Below the pieces are notes generated by a model. That model saw nothing but the letters and a program-made list of their open reading frames with translations, was not told where the DNA came from and ran no database searches. Positions 1 through 11,393 of a DNA stretch of 64,000 nt are shown here, piece by piece; the first letter of the stretch is position 1, and the number at the start of each line of letters is the position of its first letter. The position numbers were made by a program, and so were the translations under genes. This stretch comes from Naematelia aurantialba. Its lineage: Eukaryota; Basidiomycota; Tremellomycetes; Tremellales; Naemateliaceae. The DNA is taken from positions 186,001 through 250,000 of the forward strand of contig JAKFAO010000006.1 in assembly GCA_021527695.1 (NCBI GenBank). Reading direction: 5' to 3'.

Positions 1-3000
1 CGATTCAAGCGCTCCAACAGCATGCGCAGAACGCTCAAAGCATGCTGCAATCCGGTCAACTTGGGGCTTCTGGGCAACAGCCGGGCCAATTTACTACAGC
101 AACACCACCGTCCAATCAACATCTCGCCAACGCCATGAGTATCTTCAACGCAGCTCAACAGGCTCAATCCGGGCAACATGTCCGGCCCAACTTACCAATC
201 CGGCCTTCGCTTCCCAACATCAACACCTCGGACTTTCCCTTTGACTGGCGGCTGTTGCCCCATCTCTCCAATCTCAACAACCCCAACTGGCGGCAAGAAA
301 TGCAGCAGCGAGCTCCAGCGCTTGTGACGGCTGTACAGAATGCCTCGGCTATGCTTCAATCTGGCACAGTATCAAGCGATGTCATTCACAGGATGCAACA
401 AATGGCATCTCATGCCGCGCGAATGACTCAAGCCAACTTCCGACCTCCGTCAAACATGCAAGCCCAGAGCCTACCCCCACACATGCAGCAGCAGATGAGC
501 CAAGGGGCGATGCAGGGTATGCAGCCTGGTATGCAACAAGCGCGTCCACCGTACATGTCGATGAATCCTCAAGGCGCGGCAGGGGGTGCTCGTCCACCTC
601 CACCTCACTTACCGCCGAACGCATCGAGCCATGATTCGATGCCACCCAATTCACGACGCACGTCTGTCGGCAAGGATCGTGCCGCTCGTGATCGCACGCC
701 GAACCAAGCTGCCATGCCCCCACCAGCGTGGATTCCATCTCATGGAGCTCCCGGCCGGCCGCCAGGGTTCGAAAACACGCCGCCCGCACCTGCACCTCCG
801 CCAGCGGTTCCCGTCAAAGAATGGGAATCGCGTCTACGCCTAGATATCCCTATCACCTCCATCACACCGTTGGGAGCTGAATCCGATGACCCCACGTTCT
901 CAGGCAGGCTGCCTGAGCTGTCCACCGGCGAGAAACAAAATATCAAATCTTGGATCGAGACGGACGTCGAATACGTCAAAGACATGGAGGTGCATCGGCA
1001 AAAAATGCGGTCCAAAACGCTCAAGTGGACAAAGGCGAATGATATGGAGACTCCGTGGTGGGAAATGCGGAAAGGAGAACCGATGCGCATGCCCCGCGAA
1101 CGACTGACAATCATCTGGCCCCAGGATAGAGCTAGGATGCGCGCCAGGTCAAGTCATAAAGGCAGACATGAGACGCGGTTGTATGTTTCTCCCTTGCGCT
1201 CCTGCTAAGCCTTTGGCTGACTGATTTGCAGCACCCAGGCTCAGATGAGAGCAATGGCGGCGGTCGAGGATCATGTTATACCTGTCCGCATAGACCTGGA
1301 GCACGACAATTGGAAGCTCAAAGACACCTTCATGTGGAATTGTTCTGGTAAGTCTCACCCCGCCGTGGTAACTCCCATGATCCGCTACCCTATGTTCGAC
1401 CACATCGTGATTGGTCACACTGTGAGCCAACTTGTAGCTGACTTTAACTCAGATACCGTGGTCACGCCTGATCTGTTTGCGCAAACGCTGTGCGAGGACT
1501 TTCAAGTGCCCCCTCAACACTTTGCCTCCAAAATTGTCACTGCTATTTTGGAACGCATTCAGGAGTATCGCAATCAAGTGCTCCCGCTCGTTTCTCGCTC
1601 AAGCAAAGAACCTTGTCGAGGTATCCTCGAACCCGATGGTGACGGCGAAGGGAAAGCGATCTTCGAGGTGTTTAGGCGGCTGCGCGAGGGTTCCGAAGAG
1701 ATAAAGACTGAGTCTGGACACGAGGACGACTCTCAAGTCCGCATCATCCTTCCGGATGATGAGGATGATGTACTGGGCCATGAGGTGGAGCGGCCGATGA
1801 CGGTGGAAGAGATCATGGAGAGCCATCAGAGCGACAAGAGTGCTGAGATGCAGGACGATTTGCGTATCTTGATCAAGGTAGGTTGCGTGCGATGCCGGAG
1901 CACAGTGCGTGACACTGATCAATCTGGCAGGTGGACATCATCGTTGGCACTCAGAATTTGTCGGATACCTTTGAGTGGGACCTCAACTCGACAATCACGC
2001 CGGAAGAATTCGCTCAGTCCTACACCAAGGAATTGGGGTTGAGCGGGGAGTTTGCGTAAGCCCACCAATCGCGCACAGGGATCGTTCACTGACCCAGCAG
2101 TACCGCCATCGCGCATGATATCCACGAGCAAGCGATGGTGCACAAGAGATGCCTCTTCTTGACTGGACACGCGCCTGGATCCGGGTTCATCCAAGACGAC
2201 GAGGTTCGATCGGCCTTCCTCCCTCCCCTGACGGACTCGACGGTTCTTCGCAAAGAGGATGTGGCAATGTCCTCTTACACGCCCATCTTCGCCACATTCA
2301 CAGAAGAGGATATCGTCGCGATTGAGCGTGAGCGTGAGCGAGAGACCAAGCGCCGGAAACGGACCACGCGGGCACGGCGGGGCATACAACTTCCCGATCG
2401 CGAGCCGAACAAGACGCATCGATCGCTGCTCAACCCACTGGGTCCGGATGGCACGGCGCCGGCCCCTCTGCCGGACGCGACGCCAGCTCCAATAGCGACA
2501 ACAAGCCGACGGGCGGCTGCCATCGCCGCTCAGGCAAATATCAACCTCCTCGCTCAAGACTTGCCTCTTCCTCAACCTCCTTCGCCTGTCCTCGCTCCTG
2601 TTCAGAACAACAAACCTCGTATCGGCCGTCCACCACGAAACGCTCGTGGTGCGAGCCGGGCGAGCCCGTCATCTACTCGTGAAGGATCGGTCTTTGGCGA
2701 AATCAGCAGCGCCACGACCCCGCAGGTTTCGGCTATCAAGCGGCAGTTCAGGGAAGACAGCGCTTCCGAAGTGGCCAGTCCGATGCCGCGGAAACGAGCG
2801 CACCACCCCACCGACACGCCTGATGTCGACAACACCACTGCCGTTGCCGCCACAACTGCTGTCAACAACAACAACAACAACAACAGCGGTGCAGTCACAC
2901 TGAAGGTGGAAAGCGCTGGTCGGAATGGAGCGTCGCCGGACAGTCATGGTTCGAGCAGCACCGCTGCGTCTGAGGGCAAGGGCGGCAGTCGGGTCCAACG

Positions 3001-3674
3001 CCAGGGACATGCCGACAAGAAATCGCGGAAAGACGAGGCTTTCGAGGCGAGCTCGCCGTCCAAGAGCTCTGATTCGGACAGCGACGACGATTCTGGTTCC
3101 GTGGGACCGGTTTCGCGGCAGAAGAAAGGGTCGACAACGCTCAAGATTAATACGGCCCTGGCGGGGAGCGCGACGCCGGCACCGATACCGGCGCCGGCGA
3201 AGCCAAAGGTGAGTAGTTTCGTACCTGACTCGTTCCTCTTACCTTCAGACCAAGAGGGACCATTTGGAAGTGGAAGTGGAAGGGAGTGGAAGTAAAAGGC
3301 AGAGGAAGGATGCGGACATGCTAACGCGGCATTAGCATTTGGCAGCCCCGGCACCATCGCCGCCAGCGTGGGTAGACCGTGCTGTCGATGAGTTGAAGAG
3401 CCGGTTTCCGAAAGACGATTTCTTCATCTGGCTCAAACCAAAGCCGCCTGGTCAGCCGCCTGGAGAGCCTGAATGGAGGGCAAAGTGCCGCGACTGGTGA
3501 GTCTAGCCCGAGTCGCATGCGATGTGTGATCGTGCTGGAGAGCCGAGCTAATGTCTCGATAGTCCTGGCAAAGTGTATTCTCTGGGGCCGGGAGAGACGT
3601 TGCAGAATTTCGAGGTGCACCTGAAGAATAGCCTGCACAGGGCCAATAGGGACAAGAGGGCGGGCGGCAAGTAG
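1..3674 (+). CDS. SNF5: SWI/SNF complex subunit SNF5 (5' end cut off by window)
   Basis: Core subunit of the SWI/SNF ATP-dependent chromatin remodeller; acts in the nucleus. The reading frame is open to base 3, so the start lies outside the window. The N-terminal ~300 residues are Gln/Met/Pro-rich. The SNF5 domain follows, with its two repeats seen as VIPVRIDLEHDNWKLKD, DTVVTPDLFAQTLCEDF, VDIIVGTQNLSDTFEWD and FATAIAHDIHEQ. Then come a charged arginine-rich stretch, a low-complexity region with an Asn run, and a C-terminal finger-like motif (CRDC then H-x5-H). Exons: 1-1147, 1232-1347, 1453-1877, 1931-2055, 2101-3208, 3336-3496, 3563-3674; all introns are GT-AG. Family assignment is firm; the paralogue SFH1 is less likely because of the long Gln-rich N-terminus and the finger tail. 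Confidence 0.93.
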
Positions 3675-4190
3675 GCTGCCTGACTCGGTCGCCTGACCAA
3701 CGGGGAGATACGAGGGATCGCGGGGTGCTGTCATGGGATATATCTACAGAGTGTACATGTGGATTACGGGTATGTTATAGTGCGACTAGTGCATCTGCAT
3801 CATTTGCATCGAGTGTCGTGCAGCGTTCGTGGGGTGTCGCCGCCTCACGACTTCGAGTATCGCTGGCGTTGTTGGCGCACCGTCATGCCACTAGTGGCAG
3901 GCTCCTGCCCGCTCATACGGAGCAGATTTGTTCAGCCGATACGTTCGTCCTCCAAGTATTAATTAGGACGCGTTGTCGCTCTCGCGTCATTGTCACTGCA
4001 ACTGTCAACGTAGAACGTCGACATCAGCATGGGACTAGCGGTAACAGTGCGCAGGGCTAGCATCGTAGCAGTAGCATAGGACAGTAGCGTAACAGCACCA
4101 GAGCAACTCTATACGTCTGCCCGTAACAGCACCAGTGCAACTCTATAGGTCTGCCAGTAACAGTACCAGTGCAACTCTTTGCGTCTTCCA
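3675..4190. other. intergenic, convergent 3' ends
   Basis: Lies between the SNF5 stop and the stop of the next minus-strand gene. Positions about 4080-4185 carry a degenerate repeat of 'gtaacag...accagtgcaactcta' (about three copies). No coding signal seen. Confidence 0.5.
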
Positions 4191-5380
4191 CTACAGCACG
4201 ATCGACTCGTGTGAGCGGGCTCTCGGACGGCTTGGAGTCCCGTCGTCGTCAAGTTCGTCAAGTGTGCCCCGACCCGAGATGAATTCGTCGTGTAAGCGCT
4301 GTTCTTCGCGCCAGACCTGGTGAGCCCACTCGTTGATCGTCTCGACACGCTGCACTTTGTCGGACATGCCCTCTTCGCCTCTGAGTGATTCTCGCCGCCT
4401 GGCAGCGCGCTGCTTGAGCTCGATCGCTTGGTCAAAATTGTCTGTGTGGCGTCAGGCAGTCAGCTGACTGGTGAAGTCATGGATGGTAGGTAGGTAGGTA
4501 GGAACGAGATGGATACTGTACAGTACTGACAGTTTTGGTCGAGGATGTGCAGCGCCCAGTCGTTCATATCTGCTGCCTGGGCGGCGGCGAGCTCCATGTC
4601 GCCGGGCGAATGGACACGGCCCTCGCTGTACTTGCTGGTCAGGCGCGAGCGGTTCCTGTCCCACCCGAGCTTGCTCGGCCGAGTAGCTGCCAATGCTGCT
4701 GTGGAGAAGGTAGTAGCGGACGATGACGCAGCGTCCGGTTGACGTGTCACGTCGTTGGCGGCCGCACGACCGTCAGGAACCCAGGTCGAGTCAACTGCTG
4801 GCTGCTCTGGACGATGTGGATCTGCAGTCTCGCTGGGAGCACTGGGGTTCAGCGACGACTGTGCCGCCGGGAAGGCTGCGTTGGTGGTGGCTGTCCTGCA
4901 GGCGCGAAATGGCATCAGCTTCAAGGCGGACACGGGAAGGATGTTTCCGAGGACAGAAACAAGAACAGGAACGAGAACGAGAACGAGAACGAGAACGAGA
5001 ACGAGAACGAGAACGAGAACGAGAACGAGAACGAGAACGAGAACGAGAACGAGAACGAGAACGAGAACGAGAACGAGAACGAGAACGAGAACGAGAACGA
5101 GAACGAGAACGAGAACGAGAACGAGAACGAGAACGAGAACGTTAGAGGCTGCTGAACCAGGCCGCATGAGGGTCTGGGTCTGGATGGGTAGGTTCGCAAA
5201 TCGTTTGCGTACTCACTGGTCGGCACTCGACCAGGACTGGAACGACTCGTCCGCCTGATACCGCACCGTTTCAAGCGAGGATCCCAGAGCCTCATTAACG
5301 CTTGGGTCCGAGGTGCGGAACGCCAATGCGGTAAAGGGACTGGACGACGTCTCGGCGGCTCCAAACCTTGGGCTGAACAT
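4191..5380 (-). CDS. Hypothetical protein, about 259 aa
   Basis: Not recognised. Three exons (5217-5380, 4531-4895, 4191-4441) join in frame through GT-AG introns to 259 codons plus stop; the ATG is at 5380. The N-terminus starts MFSPRFGAAE. The middle is Ala/Ser/Pro-rich. The C-terminal third is a charged, probably helical stretch (AIELKQRAARRRESL, then ETINEWAHQVWREEQRLHDE) and ends in an acidic tail. No signal peptide or membrane segment is apparent. Intron 1 (4896-5216) contains the long GAGAAC array. The model rests on splice consensus and frame only. Confidence 0.55.
4969..5140. repeat. (GAGAAC)n hexanucleotide array, about 28 copies
   Basis: Nearly perfect tandem GAGAAC over about 172 bp. 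It contains no stop codon in several frames on either strand, producing spurious dipeptide-repeat reading frames. It lies inside intron 1 of the minus-strand gene at 4191-5380. Confidence 0.95.
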
Positions 5381-6014
5381 TCGAAGAGAAGATGGTCTGT
5401 GGGGCTTTAAGGCGTGTTCAAGTATTGGCTACTTTCGAGGCCAAAAAGCCAGTTAGGTAGGGATGGGTACTGTAGGATTTGCGGCGGAAGGGCTTTCTCA
5501 GCAAAGCCGCTGCTCTCGCGCTTCAAACGCCTATGCATGCAAGTAGAAGACAATGGTATGGAGGCCGCCTAAGCGGACATGACGCGCACACCGTCTGTAC
5601 CGGGAAGACGTGCTTCCTCCTTTCTTTACGCAGCCTTCGTTGTCGGAATGGGTGGCGAATATGTTGACTCCTGTGCGGCTAGTCTGCAGCAAGCCTCTAC
5701 CGGAGCCGCTATCGCGTTTGGGAGGGGTTGTACGAGGGAGATGTAAGGCTCAAACGCACTATCGAGGTGGGTATGTGCTCGCAAAGCGCCTGCGTAGAGT
5801 TGAATGCATGCACTTGGGTGCGTAAGAAACACAAGGCAAGAAGATCATTCACCATAAACAGTGAGAGCTCGCCGTGTCCGCAAGCCGCAGACGATGAGTG
5901 GCGAATGTCACGGGAGCGAATCGCAGTGTCGACTTCCCTCTGTAACGTACATCACATGCCTCAAGGAAGTAAAGAGACAGAGACATCCGCCGTGGAGGCG
6001 CTACGGGGAGAACC
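5381..6014. other. intergenic / promoter region
   Basis: Between the start of the 259-aa gene and the stop of the 606-aa gene, both on the minus strand. No convincing gene or repeat seen; presumably the upstream region of the 259-aa gene. Confidence 0.4.
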
Positions 6015-8083
6015 TCAGGCTCGAGGCGCGCGTCTTCCCTGCTCAAACTGCTCTGCATCTGCCGCAAATCCTCGCATGGCTTCGACAGTGTCGTCCAGGG
6101 TATCCAGCAATCTCAGGAAAGCCGGATGGGCACGCTGGGCGCGCGATGTCTCTTGCGTCGGTGTTTCAGGATCCCGCCGCGCAGACACGGTCGGGGCATT
6201 CTTCAGACGGCCGATCCAGGCCATAAGTGCTTCCGAGTCGCTCATGGAACGATCAGGGGGCTGGGGCTGCGACGTGCCTGCGTCTCGGGCCGTCTCGCTG
6301 CCGTCGGGAACTCTCACTCTGGAACCACAGCTTGGACGGTCCACCGTCTGCGACGCTCGCCAGAGCCTGTGCGATTCTTCCTGGATATCACGCAAGACAC
6401 TGGATTCGCCACCCAAACTTGTCTCGGAATGCGACGTGCCACTGCCCTTGCCCTTGCCCTTGCCAGTGGTGGAAGCGCGTCGAATCCGCTGCATCACAAT
6501 GGGCAAGTTGTAGGCGCAGTGCTCGTCGTTCCACGAATGTGCCGCAGCCTCCGCAATGTTCATGCTGAAGATATTCAGTGGCTCCCTTTACCAGCACCGA
6601 AGCAGCACTTACAAGACTCGAGGATCGTCGTACATGCTGCCCACGGTCATGATGAAGATCTCGTGCGAAGCGCGTAAGATGTCGGACGGGAGGTGCTGCT
6701 CTAGCTCTGCCACGACCGTCTGTGTGATCCCGAGTACGGGTCTTTCCTGGGTGCTGCACCCTTCTGGGAGCGACTGTTTCCTACGGACCGCGGACGCTTT
6801 CTGCGACGGAGACCGTTCTGGAATCGCCCACTCGGTCTGCATCATGGACTCTTCATCGATCGCAGAGCCTTCGCGAACAGCGGACTCGGTCTGCATTGTG
6901 GACTCCGCTTCGCGTGCGGACTTGTTGTGGACCGCGGACTCTCGTTGAGCCCAGAAAGACGCCGCCACCGATGCGAGCATGCTAGACCGGTCAAGACAAG
7001 CACAGTACGAACAAGACACTCACCGATTGGCGACGTAACGTTCCTTCGGTCCCTCAATGCCCACTTTGGTAAAGTATGTGTCTCTGACATTCTCCCAGTC
7101 TAAATCGTCAGCAATCAGCCCAGGCGCCGCCAGGCACTGAATACTGAACAAACTCACACCACAAGTCGCGAATATCATGCATCGTGGTGATGGCAAATTC
7201 AGCCAAGGACGGTCCCTTCCCGTGTCCATGGTTGTGTCCCAGAATGGTGTCGCTCACGAATCTCCCAAGTGCGCTCATGTTTCGTTCCAAGGCCTTGCCT
7301 CTTACCTGACGCAATGTCTCAAGCCTTGATGCACATTCAGCCAGAACCTCAACGACAGACAATGACAAATGGACTTACTTGTCAGCTGTAGTCAGAGAAG
7401 TCACTTGCGTGCACCTCATAAAGTGCTCCCCAAAGTTCCTGCTCACGGCCTCAATGACGTCGGGAGGAACATGGTGTTCGAAGAGGTCTATGAACGATAG
7501 CGTATCGTCCCCGTCGCAGTCGTCGTACGTCGTCCCGTTGTTATTCGTCCCTTCACCGATCGTTCCACTGCGAAGGCTCGTGTTGTCGTTCGTTCCCTCG
7601 GCATTATGGACGTCCACACTCTTTCTCTCGCCGTTTACTTTACTGTCGCTAGTATTATTATCAGCGATCTTGGTGTTGCTGTTTCCTTTGGTATGGTCTT
7701 CCCCGTTGTTGAGCCTGTGTGGCCTGAATGGTCTCGCCAGCCAGATGGTATAGAGGTAGCTAAACGACGGTCAGCACCAGCCAAAGACGAATAATGCCCG
7801 CTTACTCCATCGCTGTTGCAGTCAGTACCCCCTGACCAGCTCCCAGCCCAGCATCCGTCAGAAATCTGGTAATTGGTGCTGGGGGTGTATAGTGCGTGCA
7901 CACAGAAACGTCGGTGGCTCTTGACTCGTGAGTCGCAGACTGACTCGCTCCAGTAGTTCTCGCGGCACGTTTGGCCCTTTCGGCGTCTAGAAGGGTCTTC
8001 AAGCATTGCGAGGACTGTGGTGGCAACCTCACTTCTATAGGGGATCCCGAGTTTGGGCACTTTGTGGGGAGAACGACGGACAT
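6015..8083 (-). CDS. Hypothetical protein, about 606 aa, six exons
   Basis: Not recognised. Exons on the minus strand: 7806-8083, 7379-7759, 7158-7324, 7024-7099, 6613-6981, 6015-6564. All introns are GT-AG (42-59 bp) and the total is exactly 607 codons with stop. The ATG is at 8083. Visible traits: an N-terminal stretch with TRFLTDAGLGAGQGVL; an acidic segment followed by SFIDLFEHHVPPDVIEAV; a His/Gly patch HNHGHGKG; mostly helical middle; and a C-terminal helix LLDTLDDTVEAMRGFAADAE. Repeated 'ESAV/AIREGSA'-like units appear in exon 5. No signal peptide or clear transmembrane segment. Possibly an alpha-helical repeat protein, but that is inference. Confidence 0.6.
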
Positions 8084-8566
8084 GATCAGAATACAAGTAG
8101 AGCGACGTTTCCTCGAAGAGCCAGAGACGTATGTGAGAAACTGAAAGCAGCTATGCGAGACGATTGTATGCAGTCAGAGACGCCAGAGAGTGAAGGGCTT
8201 CACCTCGCTTTATAACTTTATAGCCAACAGGCAAGTTTCGCCTCGTCGCCTCCGGGCTTCCGGAGGGGTGTATTCTCGGGCTGAAAGGTGAGCATTACCA
8301 CGGAAGGCACATAGATAGAGAGAGAGAGAGAACGAACGCTCGCTTCATGCCTCTAAGATGTTCCAGAGAGTCATGCCAAACGAAACCCTCACACCCTCCA
8401 ATGTTCCGCCAATGTTTCCATCCATCATGTCACGCCACGCCCAAGGTTCTGCCATGCCTTCCAAATTCCTGACTCTGCCTACTTTAAGAGCTGAACTGCC
8501 CCTCAGGCCTCAGTACTCAGTGGCCACTCCCCGTCCTCCGCTTTGAATGTGTCCGAACCCGGTTCG
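8084..8566. other. intergenic with GA tract
   Basis: Upstream region of the 606-aa gene and downstream of the RS-rich gene. Contains a short GATA/GA tract at about 8311-8330. No gene seen. Confidence 0.4.
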
Positions 8567-9568
8567 TCAACTTGAACTGGGCTCTTCTCTGGATTTATCC
8601 CTGGACAGTCTCGACATGACACTTTGCTCTAGCTCCGATTTCTGGGTCGAAAGGAGCATGAGGGCTTGATCTGCCATAACTTGATCCAGAGTGTCGCAAA
8701 CCCTCTGGAGTCCCGGATGCTTTGGTTCCGGGAGCCTCTCGCTGGGTTCCCGGGGCTCGAACAATACCAATCCTTTGATCCAGGAGCACAACTCATCCGG
8801 AATGCCAGAGTACTCCCCCTCAACTTCAGTGGTGCTTCGCCCAGTCGGCGTTGAGCCGTCATATGAGTTGGCACCAGATGCACCCGGACCAGATGCGTGG
8901 GTAAAAGCGGTGCTCGTCCAGTCGTGGAAGCTTGCAGGACCAGAGTGATCAGGTCGCTCAGAGTAATTGGATGTCCCGCTGCAATATGCCTCGTGACTCG
9001 CACCCCTGCTCCGCTCATAGCCGGAGGAGCGGCGGCGTCTTAAAGGTTCCGCGTTGGTGCCAGTTACAAGCGCAGGGGGCGGCGGGCCGAGCGGTTCTGT
9101 ATTAGTACCAGTTGCTAACCCGTACGAGGCAGTCTGACTTGAATGGGCAGACCGACCACGTGCCCTGGGAAATGCACTCCTGTTTGAATATGATCGATCG
9201 GGGTCGTACGGGTAGGGTCGAAAGGCATTGGCTCGCCGCTGGTACTGGCGGGACGTAGAATGACCGCTCCAGACAGGCGCCTGGTTGTGGCCCCTGACTC
9301 GGTCTCGATTGCGTTCTCCACCATGGCTGGGACGTTCTTGCGAATGTCGCCTCGATGGAAGAGATAAACGGCTCGGCGGAGTGAGGGATCTTGCAACTCG
9401 GTATGTGGGAGAATTGTGGTCAGTGGGACAGTTGCTTACAGTGCGAGCTGCCTGGCGGCCCCTGCGGCGATTTGTCCGTTGGAGCGACATGCTGTTGAAA
9501 GATCTTGAGTGGCGGTCAGGGGGACCGTTGTCCGAATACCTGCGAGAACTCGGGTCTCCACTATCCAT
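8567..9568 (-). CDS. Hypothetical Arg/Ser-rich protein, 333 aa, intronless
   Basis: A single uninterrupted minus-strand frame from the ATG at 9568 to the stop at 8567, unusual here because most neighbours are spliced. Residues 1-170 are rich in Arg, Ser, Pro and Tyr (for example RSLTPPSRLSLPSRRHSQER), resembling disordered RS-type proteins. Residues ~175-250 are Ser/Gly/Thr-rich. The C-terminal ~90 residues look ordered and helical (DELCSWIKGLVLFEPRE, then LDQVMADQALMLLSTQKSEL). An RNA-processing role would fit the RS composition, but no RRM or other domain is visible, so function is unassigned. Confidence 0.6.
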   Translation of the reverse strand: MDSGDPSSRRYSDNGPPDRHSRSFNSMSLQRTNRRRGRQAARTVSNCPTDHNSPTYRVARSLTPPSRLSLPSRRHSQERPSHGGERNRDRVRGHNQAPVWSGHSTSRQYQRRANAFRPYPYDPDRSYSNRSAFPRARGRSAHSSQTASYGLATGTNTEPLGPPPPALVTGTNAEPLRRRRSSGYERSRGASHEAYCSGTSNYSERPDHSGPASFHDWTSTAFTHASGPGASGANSYDGSTPTGRSTTEVEGEYSGIPDELCSWIKGLVLFEPREPSERLPEPKHPGLQRVCDTLDQVMADQALMLLSTQKSELEQSVMSRLSRDKSREEPSSS

Positions 9569-9777
9569 TTCGGTTTACAGCAGCGATGACAGCGTAGGTC
9601 GATCAGTAGCGGCTACGAGTTCTTCCGTGGGTGGAGAGTATGTTGTTGCAAGGCTGAACTGGGGTCAGACAGGATGGTGATTGCCACGGTTCTCATTATT
9701 TCGAATCGAAGACTTCAACTGAAAGGACACTTCCGGTGAGTCAACAAAGGATAGTAAGCGGTGCCGTTCGCGGGCCG

Positions 9778-10008
9778 CTATGCAGTGATCCAGGAATCTT
9801 CACTGCGGTCAGTGAATTCTGCTTCAGAGACCGCAAGCGTTTCGCCGAGAAGCAAATTCACCGCCGCGATCATATCATCGGTGTTGCGGAGTGTGCCTTG
9901 GAATTTCGGTGAAGCCGCAGGAGTTTTCATGCCAGGACCGTCAGTCCGAGAGGCCGCCATGACCAACGGTACCTTTTTGGCATCGAATGTGCCTTGGATG
10001 CGCTGCAT
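9778..10008 (-). CDS. Small open frame, 76 aa, doubtful
   Basis: The frame from the ATG at 10008 to the stop at 9778 reads like protein in its last half (NTDDMIAAVNLLLGETLAV) and has no homologue I recognise. The frame continues upstream of this ATG to about 10071 without another ATG, so it could be a 3' exon of an unmodelled gene, a small independent gene, or chance. It lies just downstream of the methyltransferase stop. Confidence 0.25.
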   Translation of the reverse strand: MQRIQGTFDAKKVPLVMAASRTDGPGMKTPAASPKFQGTLRNTDDMIAAVNLLLGETLAVSEAEFTDRSEDSWITA

Positions 10009-10106
10009 GGGCACTCCCGAAACGTCAGTTCTGGCGGGAAAGAGAATTTTGCCACTTCCCTCCCTTGCCACACGGCACTACCATCGCTCACTCCTCTCCC
10101 CCCGCC

Positions 10107-11393
10107 TCACCGCCTTCGCACGAGACGAAGGAGGGAAACGCCGTCACGGCCGTACCGCTCCTTTTCACCGTCCTTGTCGTCCATTACGACCTCTTGGTCA
10201 AAGTGTTTGCGGAGTAGAGCAAAGAACCGTTTATCAGCCTGTATCAAGGGCGGTATCAGCAACTAGAACATTCCGACATTCCGCTCTAAGATGCGCAAGG
10301 AAGGATCGCTGAGCACCCCGCGGCTTGGAGTTGGGAGGGGGAGGTAGGGAATTTGCAGGGAGAGGAGAGGACGGAAAACTTGCTTTTCTCCGCTTCTTCC
10401 AACAGAAGAGCACCTCGACGGCGTTCCCCAAGGGCGCGAGGTCGCACAAGGTCTTGACGAGAAGCGGAAAGGCCGGCTACACGATCCCGTCAGTATGCCT
10501 CATGCAGATGATGAAGGGAGGACCTGCCTCGAAGTAGACGCAGTCTGCAGCGAGGATCAGATTCGCTTGTTTGGCTGGGATTTCTTCGGGTATTGGCTCG
10601 CCCCAGTCCAGCTCGGCGATGTGTATGTTTGAGTGTCCAGGGAGATTGAGCTTCGCATTGACCCGCATGAGGTCTAGTAGCTGTCTATACATCGTTAACA
10701 GGTCACAGAGCAGGGGTGAAACGGCTCAGCCGGAGAAGCAGAGTAGAGTGTGGCTGAAAAGGGTAGAGCTGTATGGCGGACAGTGAAGGAGACTGAAACA
10801 CCAGAGAGGACGAAAGCACAGGACAATGAGAGATGTAGTAGACGCGTGACATAGCGAGGATACCGATTTGGGCGAGGAGAGTCATTGACGTACTGCTGGT
10901 CTGTGACCCAGACATTTGCGCTCGCCTCGAGCATCGCAGCAACGATACCCACCAGCCCCGTCCCGCTACCCAGCTCGATGATCGTCTGGTCCCGCAGCAT
11001 ATCGGGGTCACGCCCATGCCTGTATGCCAGATACCGCGACAGCACCTGGCCACCCAGCCGAGTCAGCGGTTACCCTCTAAATGGCGGAACAGTCACTGGG
11101 ATCGGGTTCGGGGTTTCGCTCACCTCGCCTGCTGGCCACGCGATGCCTCCGCATCCCGGTCCGGCGTCTACTCTGAGCCGCACATCTCTCTGCAGACCCG
11201 GAACGACGAGCTGGGTCTCCTCGCTCTCTGTTGTGGTGGGTGGCCGGGGCGGCGCGAGAGCTTCAAAGGAAGGCAGAGCCGCAGTGGACGATGTGGACGA
11301 CACGGATGAGGCTCTTGAGCGAGACGACGCTGTTGCTGCCGGTACAGATTCCCGTGTCCGTGCTGCTGCCGACGGCGGTGGCGAGATGGCCAT
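10107..11393 (-). CDS. EFM6: Protein-lysine N-methyltransferase, EFM6/METTL21 family
   Basis: Class I SAM-dependent methyltransferase of family 16 (METTL21/VCP-KMT/Efm6 group), predicted to methylate a lysine on a cytosolic protein such as elongation factor 1A. SAM motif I is ELGSGTGLVG, followed by an acidic post-I strand (NVWVTDQ). The family motif region is NLILAADCVYFEPAFPLL. Exons: 11124-11393, 10894-11045, 10528-10684, 10384-10476, 10107-10238, totalling 267 aa. Introns 3 and 4 can only be joined in frame with the family motif by GC-AG splicing: the donors read GAG|GCAGGT and AAA|GCAAGT. The start ATG at 11393 is the first in frame and precedes a Ser/Ala-rich disordered leader. The exact substrate is inference. 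Confidence 0.85.

Noticed and set aside
4460..5364. Long dipeptide-repeat frames (LV, ER, EN, RT, FS) across the GAGAAC array
   Set aside because: They exist only because the hexamer has no stop in those frames; the region is best explained as an intron.
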